A stretch of 64,000 nt of DNA from the NCBI GenBank assembly GCA_946807835.1, contig OX327683.1:16745001-16809000 (forward strand), given 5' to 3'. The notes under the pieces are model-generated. The model did no database searches. It had not been told where the DNA came from and saw only the letters and a program-made list of their open reading frames with translations. The stretch comes from Ailanthus altissimus (lineage: Eukaryota > Streptophyta > Magnoliopsida > Sapindales > Simaroubaceae). How positions within the stretch are numbered: position 1 is the first letter of the stretch; every line of letters begins with the position of its first letter. This document shows positions 1-10,963 of the stretch, one piece after another. The position numbers and the translations under genes were made by a program.

Positions 1-54
1 CAGTATAGTCCTATACAAAATAATCCTTGTATTCTCTGAGAAATGCCAATAATT

Positions 55-1873
55 TGTTAGAGATGGTGCTTACGTGCCATTCCGATATACAATAAATATT
101 TCAATAATAATCGTTAATATATAATTATATGGTAAGAAGCTTGTAACTTTTAGACATTGTAGATCTAAATGAGTTTATATCTGATCTAAAATAGTTTAGG
201 TCAACACTTAAAGTTAGCAATTCTAAGAAGTTAGAGCCTTGTCTAAAATAGTGATAAAGACCCGAGAGTAATATAGTAATGACATAGTTTCAAAGAGTTA
301 CAAATAATGCTAAGAAATATCATTGCGCAATATATTCTCGAAAACATCGTTCCTGATCTATGGTTGTCAATATGGGTCGATCGGTAGTCCTTTCGAATTA
401 GTGTATATCTATATCTGAATTATTCAGATGATTAGTTTTAGCAGACTATGGGCTTAGCAAAAGTCCGTTTAAGCATGTATGCATTCAATAAGGACTAGAT
501 ACTGAAAGGAAACTCATGGGGACCCCTAATAGACATCCTACAAAACCATCAATTAAGGGTATTCTCGAGTTCAGTAGTATTCGAGATCATTTGACTTGAG
601 CGCCATGGTAGACTTGTGAGTGATCCATCATACTTTGGTTTCACGTATGTCAGAGACCTTTCATGATCTGACCATTGGGTGCCACTAGGTATGGTCCGAT
701 GCTCATAGAATTCAGTGTGCATAGATATGGGATTTGTCAGCTCATATGGGTGAGTTGTATATCCTAATGCTCTGAGATTGTATTTCAAAAAGTCTTGTGG
801 CCATAGGTGTAAACCCTGAAAAAGATTTTTCCACAAGGTTAAATAATATCGTAAAGGAGTTTGCAAATATTGTTTACAAAAATACGTATCTAGAGATAAG
901 TTTAAGGTCAAGCATATAGAGATTTAACAATGATGATCTATATCTCTGCTCTTCTAAGGATATAGGTGATAGAGGGATTATATAGGTATGGCTGACTTCA
1001 ACTTGTATAGTTTAATGCGCTATTCTGTAATATTCATAACGTGTGTGGGGCATCATTCACGGACTTGCAAAAGTATTTCGTAAGACAAACAGGTGTGAAT
1101 CTAGAGAGTCTCACAATATAAAGTGTACTCGTTAAGCACTAGGGTAGCAGTACGAATCATAAGATCAATTTGAGAAGGTTTCAGAAAGTATGATACATTT
1201 TAAGACCTATTTGGAAAGTGGAAGCCATAGTTTATAAATATTACAAATAGGTATCTATTGCATGGAAAAGCAAAATGCATACATGGATTCATGCATGGTC
1301 ATTTATGTGACAACATAAGTGATATTTGTTACTTATTCATGATCTTTCATGGTTAACCATGGATACATGTTAGACATGTGTCCACAGAGTGTCTGAGGCC
1401 ATTAAAACAAAATAAAAATAATTTTATTTGCTAAGTAATTCATTAGAGAATAAAAAATTTGTAAACAGCATTTGAGAGAAAATGACAACTTTAAGAAAGT
1501 TGCATTTTGGTCCATAAATTCAATCTTTAAGTATATGATGCAAGAACTAATTTAAGTGTTGAATATAATTTGATTCATGCACGAAATACTAATCAAAAGC
1601 TACTATTCCCGCTACTATAATTCCACTAAATGTTGGAGTTTAGAATTGTTCAATAGAGGACTTCATTATGAGCTCAAATGACTTCAAAGTTCAACAATCT
1701 TCATCGAATCATTTACAAGGGTATGTATTCAATTTTTGTACTATTTTTGATTCAATTGTAGTGTGTATATGTTGATTATTTTGTTTTATTTCGCTGCGTA
1801 ATGTATATTAGACATGCATTTTAAAATTTTCAATATACACAATCATATACATATACCCTTTAATACACTAACA
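55..1873 (+). mobile_element. Ty1/copia long terminal repeat, forward
   Basis: The repeat begins TGTTAG and ends CTAACA, so its ends are inverted copies. A copia-type primer site follows 2 bp later. Blocks inside it recur in the copia LTRs at 6.6-8.4, 8.5-10.5, 11.1-13.3, 21.8-23.7 and 36.9-39.0 kb, for example the stretch near 600-760 around the words accattgggtgccac and ggtatggtccgatgc. Near the 3' end it carries tttcgctgcgtaatg, shared with the other copies. It supplies promoter and poly(A) signals for a copia element, but the body that should follow is missing beyond the leader. The open frame on the opposite strand at 549-911 lies wholly inside this LTR and is not taken as a gene. Confidence 0.85.
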
Positions 1874-1875
1874 GA

Positions 1876-1887
1876 TGGTATAAGAGA
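1876..1887 (+). other. copia primer binding site (initiator tRNA-Met type)
   Basis: The sequence TGGTATAAGAGA lies 2 bp after the LTR end and differs at two positions from TGGTATCAGAGC, the usual plant copia site complementary to the 3' end of initiator tRNA-Met. Its position fixes the 3' boundary of the preceding LTR. Confidence 0.75.
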
Positions 1888-2500
1888 ATGTTTTGTGTGT
1901 TTTTGGATTATTAGAGTGTTATTTAAAGTGTTTGGGATGCCTAGAAACAGTAAGAGGTGCATTTGTAAGTGTTTAAATTGCAAAAAAATGACCTACTGTC
2001 AAGGAAACGCCACAGCGTTACGATTTGAACAATGAGCGTTCATGTCTAGACATAAACGTTGGGAAGTTCTAGGCATAACACTAGGTTATTCATCTTGTTT
2101 CTACAGGTAGAACGCTGGGGCATTCAAGTGCAGTGAGGCATTCTTAACGCAGAAGCAATTTTGTTGTATGAGAACGTTAGAGCATTCAAGAAATAAACGC
2201 AAGGGTATTCTCTAACACAGAACGTTGGAGCATTCACATATTGAATACTAGGGCATTAAAGTAATTTGATGCTGGGGTGTTTTAGGTTGAATGCTATGGC
2301 GTGAGCCTAATAAAAATGATATAATTATTTTGCTAGGTCATTCAACTTATCACGTTGATTATTCCAAACTATACACTTTAATTTGCATTTTTTGCATGTG
2401 AACTTTTTATGCAAATATAATTGTTATATTGTTGTATTATAAATTGTAAATATTTATTTACGTTGTTAACCATAATGAGAGCCTTACATTGTTACATCTG
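1888..2500 (+). repeat. copia leader with degenerate GAACGYTGGGGCATTCA repeats
   Basis: This is untranslated leader downstream of the primer site. Between about 2005 and 2300 it carries at least five imperfect copies of a unit close to gaacgctggggcattca, starting near 2108, 2172 and 2221, with weaker copies on either side. The remainder is AT-rich with no coding evidence. Around 2500-2550 it abuts the 3' side of a reverse-strand integrase, so this element has lost its body. Similar GC-containing words occur in the copia LTR at 6.7-6.9 kb and in Athila-like LTRs elsewhere in the window. Confidence 0.6.
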
Positions 2501-2529
2501 ATTGACTTCATCAAGTTCAATCCTTTTAC

Positions 2530-3890
2530 AATCGACATGATCTATAAGAAACTATTTCTTAAGAAAAGTGGCATTGCGAGCAACGAACACATTTTGTTGT
2601 TCAGAATCATAGAATTGATATCCCATTGAATTCTTGGGATACCTGATGAATCGATACTTGTACCCCCTAGGTGTAAGTTTATCCTGTTGTACAACATTTA
2701 CATAAGCATGATAGCCTAAAATCTTCAAATATTTAAGACTCGATTTTCTTCCAGTCAATATTTGATATAGAGTGGTAGGAATAACTTTATATGGAACTCT
2801 GTTCAATATGCGAGCAACAGTTTCTAGGGTATGCCCACAAATATTCAAAAAGATCGGTAAAGCTCATCATCTATCGGACCATATCCAATAAAGTCTGATT
2901 CCTCATCTCTGATACACCATTGTGTTGCAGAGTACCTGGAGGACTATATTGAGTGAGAATCTCATTCTCTTTTAAATAATCTGGGAATTCACTGTTTATA
3001 TACTCACCGCCTCGATCTGATCGAAGGCATTTGATGTACATGCCAATTTATTTCTCTACTTCAAATCGGAATTCCTTGAACTTTTGAAAGGTTTCTGACT
3101 TCTATTTCAAAAGAAACACATACCCGTATTATAACAAATAATCAATAAAAAATACAAAGTATCAAAATTCACCCATCGCAGTGTGATTCATTAGACCGTA
3201 TACATCATTATGTACCAATTCTAATAAATCTGAGGCATGGTATCCAACACCAGTAAATGGAGATTTGGTCAACTTTTCTTGAATACATGATTCACAAACT
3301 GGATAAGGCTGTATGGTCAAATCAGGTATCTAACCATCCTTAACCAGATGGGTTAGGCGTCTCACATTTATATGACCTAATCTCGTATGCCATAATTTCG
3401 TTTCATTTGAAGATTCTAAACTACTACCAGTACTGACTTGCACATTCATTACATTTCTAGTTGTATCTAATATATAATGTCCATTTACTAACTAATACTC
3501 AGCTAATAAAATATTATGCATATTATACAAATATAAAGAACAGATCCAAATATACATATGATACCATTTACTGTCAAATATAGGAATGGATATAATCTGT
3601 TTGATGATATCAGGAATATAATAACAATTATATAATACAATTGTTTTATTACAAGGGAGAAGTAAATTTAAATGTCCAACATCTTCAACCTACAGGAAAT
3701 CGTCATTTCCAACTAGAAGCTTTACCTCTCTTGGCTAAAGCAATCTAACTTCCCTCAAACCTTGTAACACATTACAGATATGAGAAGGATATATTGTATC
3801 TAATACCCAACTTGTACAAGTATCAAATGCTAAAGAAATGTTTATGATATGAAAGTAAATATCTAAAGAAGTCGTCTTCAAGCTAGCAAG
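2530..3890 (-). pseudogene. Ty1/copia protease-integrase, decayed
   Basis: Read on the minus strand this is copia polyprotein. The protease region (about 3787-3821) reads WVLDTIYPSHICN, so the usual DTG active site has become DTI. The integrase zinc finger follows (HTRLGH then CESC, about 3262-3400). The integrase core keeps the catalytic acidic residues in the contexts HNDVYG, RSDRGGEY and GVSEMRNQ. The C-terminal part, 2552-2848, is the longest open piece and ends in RNATFLKK. Several stops and frameshifts interrupt it. Reverse transcriptase should lie to the left but is absent, because a forward copia leader joins at about 2500-2550. Ty1/copia is certain from domain order and motifs; the lineage is not assigned. 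Confidence 0.85.
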
Positions 3891-3894
3891 ATAT

Positions 3895-5835
3895 TTTGGG
3901 TAGTTGCGTTTCTAGTGCTCATCCTCGTTGAAAAAGAAACATTTTCCTTTTGCCTTGCTCTTCTTTAGAGGTTTGGATATCGATTACCTCTGAGGACCCA
4001 TTCAAGGTGTCTGCCTCATTTTCTATTTCTTCTTCCATTTGAACTTCCTAAAATCTCTTGGGATAAAAGATAAAGCATCCTGAACGAAGAGAGTCAAGCC
4101 CTCTTTATGCATGTCCTCATCTATTTTCTTTAACATATTATGAAGATTAGCATATGTAGAGGTCAATCCCTACATATTGAAGTTCATGATGAATTGTGTG
4201 AATAACCCCGGAAGCAATTAGAGAATCAAATTATTCCCCAAATTATTGTTCAAAGAAATGTCCGTTGTCTCAAGCCTCTCAATACATCTAATAATTTTAA
4301 GGACATGGGGACTGATTGAACTGCCTTCAGGATGTCTAGCTTGAAAAAGCGCTTTGGCGACACGGTATATTTTAACCTGAGGTCTGTCACCAAAAAGCTC
4401 CTTCAGGTAGAGCATGATGCTGCCAGCATTGTCCATATGGAGATGCTCTCTCTGCAGCTGATGCAATAATTCTATACCTTAAAATTAAGTACAAGTATAC
4501 ACTATCGTATGCAAGTAATAAAGGGACTAAATAAGTCAGATGTCGACCCATATAGATAATTGCTTCTCTTTAACCAATTACTAAAATTATGTTTTTTCAA
4601 ATAATTATTCAGAAAAAAAAATCTAAGAATGAATGTAGAAAATATAAAAGCAGAACACAATACTAAAAGAATTAGGTGATACCAATATAGAGAAAACATA
4701 GGATTAATGCTATCTCTCAATATACTTTCTAATGATTAATCTCTAATATTTAACTCCTTTAGTCTTTGTTATTAGTCAAGACACTAATGTACTCACAAGC
4801 CTTTTCCAAGGTCATGCAAGTATACCTTAATTTATCAAATACCTATATTCCTATGGTACTTGTAGTATATTAAGATCCATTAAGATTAAGTCTTATTGAT
4901 CATACATGTCAATTAGGTATATTCCTATCCTAAATTGAAACTTGCATATGCAACATTGAATGCTACTCTATAATCATGCATCAAATTACCTAGGTCTAAA
5001 TATTATGATTCCTCTTTCGAGTTTATCAACAATATTACCAACTCATTCACCATATATTGGCCAGATATATTGAAGCATTAAGATCAAGTAATTTAAGTAT
5101 CAAAGAACTAAGTTTATTAAATATTCAAAAGATATGGCAATTAAGCACACATATTGAGTTCAAGTATTAACCCTAGAAAATAAGTTTAGCTCATGGATAC
5201 AAGAGAACAACAGTAAAAATAATAATAAATCATAATACAATTAATAATAAACCGATATAGACGTCGAATTGCTCTTAATTGCGTTGCCTAAGATATTCTT
5301 GATGCTGAAGAACGCCTTGAATCTCTCTTTAAAGTTGCTTCAATTAAACTCCTATTGCTCTCCAAGACTTATGCTCTGTATTCTTGATGTTCTTCAATGT
5401 GTCTTGGGTGCTCTGGGTTCATTCTTAAAGGCTGGGAACGAGTGACTTTTTATAAGGATTGATATGAGCTTGAAAATACTTTGAAATATCAATAATGCCC
5501 ATAAATAGCCATCTATTCTCATAAAATAATAAAATATCAAAATAAAAATATGAGAAAATATATGACAAATTTGCCCTTATCAGCAGCTCATTAGACATAG
5601 AGGCAAGGATGTAAGATTTAACTTTTAAATCATCATCCTACCATTTCTGATATGTCACTTTTTCTCCTGGGGTGGCATCATCAAAAACACTTATAGGCAT
5701 CTTCTGATCAATAATATATTTAAGCTTATCAGAATTTAGAATAATTTTAAGATTAATCATTCAATCTGAATCATTTTCAACACCCTTGAGTTAGTTACCA
5801 TCAAGAATGCACATCAAAGGGTTGTTTGAAACCAT
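3895..5835 (-). pseudogene. Ty1/copia gag, split by a solo LTR
   Basis: The ATG at 5835-5833 begins a gag-like reading. 5583-5760 has the SYILASMSNEL motif typical of copia gag, and 4218-4453 continues it with the DNAGSIMLYLKELFG segment of the UBN2-type gag domain. The CCHC knuckle at about 3898-3943 is degenerate, with the second Cys replaced by Phe, a stop at a usual Trp position and the last Cys replaced by Tyr. The gene is cut by the LTR at 4459-5582. Taking the LTR and one copy of its 5-bp duplication away makes the two gag parts continuous in frame, so the split is a later insertion. One stop lies close to the start. It packages retroelement RNA in functional relatives. Confidence 0.85.
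4459..5582 (-). mobile_element. Athila-like solo LTR, reverse, TSD gcagc
   Basis: On the plus strand it runs from tgatgcaataattc to gcccttatca, the reverse complement of a TGATAAGGGC...GCATCA LTR. It is flanked on both sides by gcagc (4454-4458 and 5583-5587), a perfect 5-bp target-site duplication. The sequence is clearly related in reverse complement to the solo LTR at 52783-54218, including the terminal 20 bases and the region around gtcgacatctgacttattt. No internal sequence is present, so it is a solo LTR left by LTR-LTR recombination. It is shorter than the 52.8-kb copy, with much of the GC-rich module missing. Confidence 0.9.
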
Positions 5836-6595
5836 ATTAATCTTCACAAGACAAAATAAAATAAAAGATGTCAACAGATTTTAAATTAATTAAATCGCTA
5901 ATTAAAATATTTTAAATCATATGTATAACAATTATACAATTTTTAATTTAAAAAATGCCCTCCCCATGCTTTATATAATTCTTTTAATCTCTCTAATGAG
6001 ATAACGATAGTTTAAGAACTTTTAAACTATACAGTGAGAAATGGACCTATTGGCATTTTACTCCAACCTCATGCTAAAGCAATATTGGCATTTGTAAACC
6101 CAATAGATAGATAACTCTTATTAATTGCATCTTATGCAACTTTTATCATTGATCTTAAATGCACCTTATTCTCACGCTAAAGCAATATTGGGTAATTATA
6201 TTTTTGATTAACTTGTTAATTATCAAATATATGTTACTGACACTACCCTCATGCAAAGCAATATTGGATAAAATGTTTGCATATATTTGACTCATCTCAT
6301 GCTTTACCAGCATAGTCCAAATCACACCGACCAAATCTCTCACACTAAAATAATATTGAGAAAGACTGTAGTGACCTGTCTAACATCATATTGACAAGAT
6401 GAACCATTTAAAATATTAGTTCATAACATAATAAAATTCAATCTGATTAAAAGAGATTTTAAATGCAAGCTCTCATGACATAAGAAGGTTATTCTCAATC
6501 AATTATTTAATCTTGTGCAAACTCAACTAACCCCCACCAGTAGAGCTCCCGTTGTGGTTTCTAACACAAAAAATAATAATAACCATGGTTTATCA
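5836..6595 (-). repeat. copia leader with four-copy CATGCTAAAGCAATATTGG repeat
   Basis: This lies upstream of gag on the minus strand. The motif catgctaaagcaatattgg recurs in imperfect form near 6070, 6174, 6250 and 6342, at spacings of about 75-105 bp. On the minus strand it reads ccaatattgctttagcatg. A possible primer site lies at about 6581-6595, where the minus strand reads tgataaaccatgg, a weak match to the copia tRNA-Met site. No coding evidence was found; the 62-codon frame at 6155-6343 runs through the repeats. Confidence 0.55.
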
Positions 6596-8438
6596 TGCAG
6601 ATTAATAACTCTTATTCTACATCTCATAAACCCCTCACATGCTAAAATAAAATAAAAAATGTACTCTTGTTTTAAAGTGCCAACGCCGCAGCGTTGGTCT
6701 TTTAGCGCTGCGGTGCTAAGGCTTCACAAGCCTTAGCACTTACTAGTGCTGAGGTGCCAGACATCCAGCACCCCAGCATTATCCAACATTGAAGCGTTAT
6801 ACATATAGCCCTCCAACATTCATCATGAACGCTGCAGCGCTAGACATTAGCGCTGCGACGTTCTAGGTGAACTTTAAGAATTCTGATCAAAAGGCTTCAA
6901 GGGTTAATGTCCAACAAAATTAATTTCACTTAATTTGAATTTGTGTTTAACTTAATTTAACCATAATTAATATTTAACCTTAGCTAGGTTAGTTTAACTT
7001 AACCCTTTGGTTAAATAAATATTTGAATAATCTAATCCTAGTAACCTAACTTAACCATTAAGTAAGGTTAACTTAACTTAACCCACGGTTAAATTTTAAC
7101 CATAGTTAAGTTAAATTATTTATTTAACTATTAAATTAATAAATATTTATTTTAATTATTTAACAATTAAATAATCATTAAATAAAATTACATTTATATC
7201 CTCACTAGGTTACCAAGTTAACCTAAAGTGGGTCCCATTATTTAGCCATGTATTTTACACTGTCAAGTGCACAAAGAGTACATTTCATATTGGGACTCCT
7301 TAGGTCCACGTCCGATTCGTCAAATGGAACAATTGCACAAGTCCGTGATCGATACCTCACGCATACATCACGGATATAACAAATTAGCGCATTAGACCAT
7401 ATATGTTTAGGTTATTACATATTCGTATAATCTTTCTGTCATTATATCCTAGATGGGCGGGATATAGGTTATCACTATCAAATCTCCGTGAACTTATCTT
7501 CATATTCGTATCTTAATGACCAATATACGCAAATACTTTTGCTATATTGTTCAATCCAGTAGGAAACTCTTTTCTCGGGTTCATTGCTTATAGTCATAAG
7601 ACTTTATAAGATACAATCTTATAGCATCAAATATACAACCCACCTATATGAGCTAGTAAATCTCGTATATACGCACAAAAAACTTCATGAGCATTGAACT
7701 ATACCCAGTGATATGTAGCGATCAAATCATGAAATGTCTCTTATATACGTGGAACCAAAGTATGGTGGATCACCCATAAGCCCGTCGTGGTGCTCAGAAA
7801 GAAGGACCACGAATACTACTCAACTCGAGAGGACTTTCCTTTAAGGGATTCATAAGATATCTATTGGGGTCCTCGTGAATCTGTTCAATATCTAGTTTTG
7901 ACTAAATACTTGTATGTCTATACGAGCTTCCACTAAGCTCATGGTCAGTTAAGAACAATCATCTGTACAATAAAGACATAGACATATATTGATCTATATA
8001 ATAACGATTCACCAATAGACCCGCATTAATGAACATAGATTATGAATATTATGTTTAATAACATACTTATATAATGACATTTCCTAGTACCTTTTGCAAC
8101 TCTTTCCAACTATGTCATTACAAGTAGACTTTCAAGTCTTTATCCCATTATAGACAGGGTTCTAACTTTTAAGATCTGGCTGACTCTTGTAAACTAATAA
8201 CTCTTAAAAGTGTTAACTTTTAGTATTTATAACTCTCAGCATTATTAACTCTTAGCACTGGTGTACACTCATTTAAACCAGATCTGAATTCCTTTAGATT
8301 ATATAATGTCTATAGTGTTACAAGCTTTAGTACCATTTAATAAAGGTTATTACCAATTTAATAAAATATTCATTGTATAAATATTACAAATTAAATATTC
8401 ATACAAACAAGGATAGCATGTAAGCACAAACTCTAACA
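6596..8438 (-). mobile_element. Ty1/copia LTR, reverse, probably shared by two element bodies
   Basis: The right end is firm: minus strand TGTTAGAGTTTGTGC, immediately preceded by a polypurine tract at 8439-8453. The left end is tentative and rests on the weak primer site near 6581-6595. The right half (about 7250-8438) aligns by eye with the other copia LTRs. The left half contains a GC-rich block at 6680-6890 of imperfect agcgctgcagcgtt words, followed by an AT-rich ttaacc/ggttaa stretch at 6920-7200. The gag body lies on its left and an RNase H end on its right, both reading minus, so it acts as 5' LTR of one and 3' LTR of the other. Confidence 0.6.
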
Positions 8439-8453
8439 AGCTCCTACTTGCTC
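8439..8453 (-). other. copia polypurine tract
   Basis: The minus strand reads gagcaagtaggagct directly before the LTR start TGTTAGAG. A short purine-rich tract here is the plus-strand primer site of LTR retroelements. It shows that the element body to the right ends at this LTR. Confidence 0.6.
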
Positions 8454-10960
8454 TAGTGCCATTCATACTAGTATCTTATTGTTGGTGTTGTCTGCATTTG
8501 TACCGTGCTACAGGTGAATGTGTGCATTTTAAATAATTTAAAATGTTGCATGTCTCATATGCAACGCAGCGAAATTATAAATATACATTAAAATAATCTC
8601 ACTACACTAATGAGAGTAGGGGACTCACCCTCAAATCGTACTTTGAACAATTCTAGTTGGGAACGTGGTGGGCTTCCACAAGCTAGAATAGTAACTTTCT
8701 ATATTTTGAAATGTATGAAGCAACTCTTGCTTTAATTTATAATTTTTCTTTCGGACTGAATTTTTTTCCTAAATATTTTTGTTTTTGTCAACAGTTAACA
8801 AAAGCAAAAGCTATTGAATTTTTGCTTCTAAAATCGACTCCCACAACATTCATTTACTAAGCCATATATATAGAGAAATTTTGCTTTTCATTCCACCAAT
8901 CACAAATCATTAACATGACAAGTGTTTGGTGATGAGGAGGCAAATGAATTACTCAATTTATTTGTCTCGGTGGCCAATTATGGAGGCAATTGATGGCGTA
9001 ATACACGCCACCTCTTGCTTCACAAATAATGTATTCAATTTGAATGCACGAAACCTTTTCTCTTTTCAATTGAATCTTAATTCAATTCAATTGCATTTGT
9101 TAATGGCCAATGAAAATTAAACAAATGGCAATCACTTAATAATAATATAAAAAAATAATGAATCAAATTCATTTCCATTGATAATGAACGACATAATGGA
9201 TTTTTGATTTAATAAAAAAATATTTATTTATTTATTTTTGTATTTACTAATGCCTAATTTAGTACCCATATAAATTATTTACACAATTTGAGACATACAC
9301 TAGGTAGATAAAAATGTCAAGTCTCACTTGACACAATTTTAGGTTTAACAATTAAACCTTAGCTACTTCTCGAAAGATCTTGAAATAAATTCATATTTTT
9401 TAAAACTTTCTAGATCGAACAATTTGATCTGGTGTGCTACCCACGCTCTCAGCGCGTACACTTTATATAGTGAGACTTTTTAGGCTCACGCCCATTTTAT
9501 CTCACGAAACATTTTTGTAAGTCCATAATCGATACCCTACACACATACGTTATGGATAATACAAAATGGCGAGTTAAACCATACAAGTTGAGGTTATCCA
9601 TATTCGTATAATCCCTTCATCATTAATATCCTGAAAGAGTAGAGACGTAGATTAATAGCGTCAAGTCACTATTACTCAACCATAAACGTATCTCTTTTGA
9701 TTCGTATTCCAATAAATAATATATGCAAATTCATTTGCAATATTATTTACTCCACAGGAAACTCTTTCTCGAGATTATGTTTATGGCCATAAGACTTCCT
9801 AAAATATTATCTTAGAGCATCTGGATATTTAACTCACCCATATGAGCTGGCGGATCCCATATCTACACATACCGGACTCCATAAGCATCGGACCATACCT
9901 AGCGACACCTAGCGGTTCGACCATGAAAGGTCTCTGACATGTGTGGAACCTAAGTATAGTGGATCACTCATAAGCCCACCGTAATGCTTAGGTCTAGGGA
10001 CCACGAATACTACTCAACTTAAGAAGACCCTCTACTTATGGATTTATGGGAAATCTATTGGAGGTCTTTATTAAGTCTAGTTCAGTATTCAGTCCTTAAT
10101 AAATACATGTATATCTATATAACCTTCCACTAAACTCATGGTTTGCTAAGATTAACCATCTGGACTATCCAGATATAGACATACATTGATCTATGTTAAT
10201 CGATTCCATTTGATAGACCCTGCATTGGCGAAAATAAATCAGGAATATTTAATTTGAGAACATATTTGCATAATGACATTTCCTAGCAACTCTTGCAACT
10301 ATTTACAACTATGTCATTGTTAGTATATTCTTGGGTCTTCGTCCTATTTTAGACAATGTTCTAACTCTTTAGACCTAATCTGAACTCCTTTAGATCAATA
10401 TAATGTTCGAAATATTACAAGCATCTTACCTAATAAAAGTAATTAGCGATTTAATGAAATATTTATTTATTACATAAGTATGCAAATACAATATTCATAC
10501 AAAATTAAGATGGCACATGAGCACAAATCCCAACACTTATACCCATAGACTCCACGTATTTCTCAAACATCTTTGGAGTTAAGGCCTTAGTAAATGAATC
10601 TGTTACATTATTTATAGAATTTACTCTACAAATTATTATATCTCCCCTAGCAAAGATCTCTATAATTATGTGATATTTTTTCTCCATATGTTTAGATCTC
10701 TGGTATGCTATTGGCTTTTTTGCTTATGTAATGGCTCTATTATTATCGCAAAATAATGCGATAGGATTTTTCAAACTTGAAACTATTTTGAGCTCAGTGA
10801 CAAATTCATATATCCACACCGTTTCTTTTACTACTTCAGAGGTGGCTACGTATTCTGCCTCAGTGGTAGAATCAGTTATGGATCCCTGTTTGGTGTTTTT
10901 TCAACTCACTCCAGCTCCGTTGAAATAGACATATACTAAGATGTAGACTTTCTATCATCC
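8454..10960 (-). pseudogene. Ty1/copia RNase H C-terminus, split by a solo LTR
   Basis: The minus-strand reading from 10960 to 10536 gives a copia RNase H with TDSTTEAEYVATSE (about 10845-10880), then LFCDNNRAI, then the C-terminal DSFTKALTPKMFEKYVESMGI. At least three in-frame stops occur, including ones where the family has Trp or Gln. The last codons and stop lie at 8454-8479, beyond the solo LTR 8480-10535. To the right the frame is cut at about 10960 by an Athila-like LTR. RNase H removes the RNA template strand during reverse transcription in functional relatives. Confidence 0.85.
8480..10535 (-). mobile_element. Ty1/copia solo LTR, reverse, TSD cttat
   Basis: The plus-strand ends are TGTTGG...CCCAACA, flanked by cttat at 8475-8479 and 10536-10540. 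It interrupts the final codons of a copia RNase H. It carries the family blocks near 9480-9990 and a gcaacgcagcgaaatt stretch near 8560 that matches the 3' part of the LTR at 55-1873 in reverse. No internal sequence is present. The 64-codon frame at 8926-9120 lies inside the LTR and has no family similarity that I recognise. Confidence 0.9.
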
Positions 10961-10963
10961 AGG

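Noticed and set aside
549..911. 120-codon minus-strand open frame sharing residues with the plus-strand frame at 12592-12891
   Set aside because: Both lie antisense inside copia LTRs. The likeness follows from LTR relatedness, and other LTR copies (about 38.2-38.4 kb) have stops in the same stretch.
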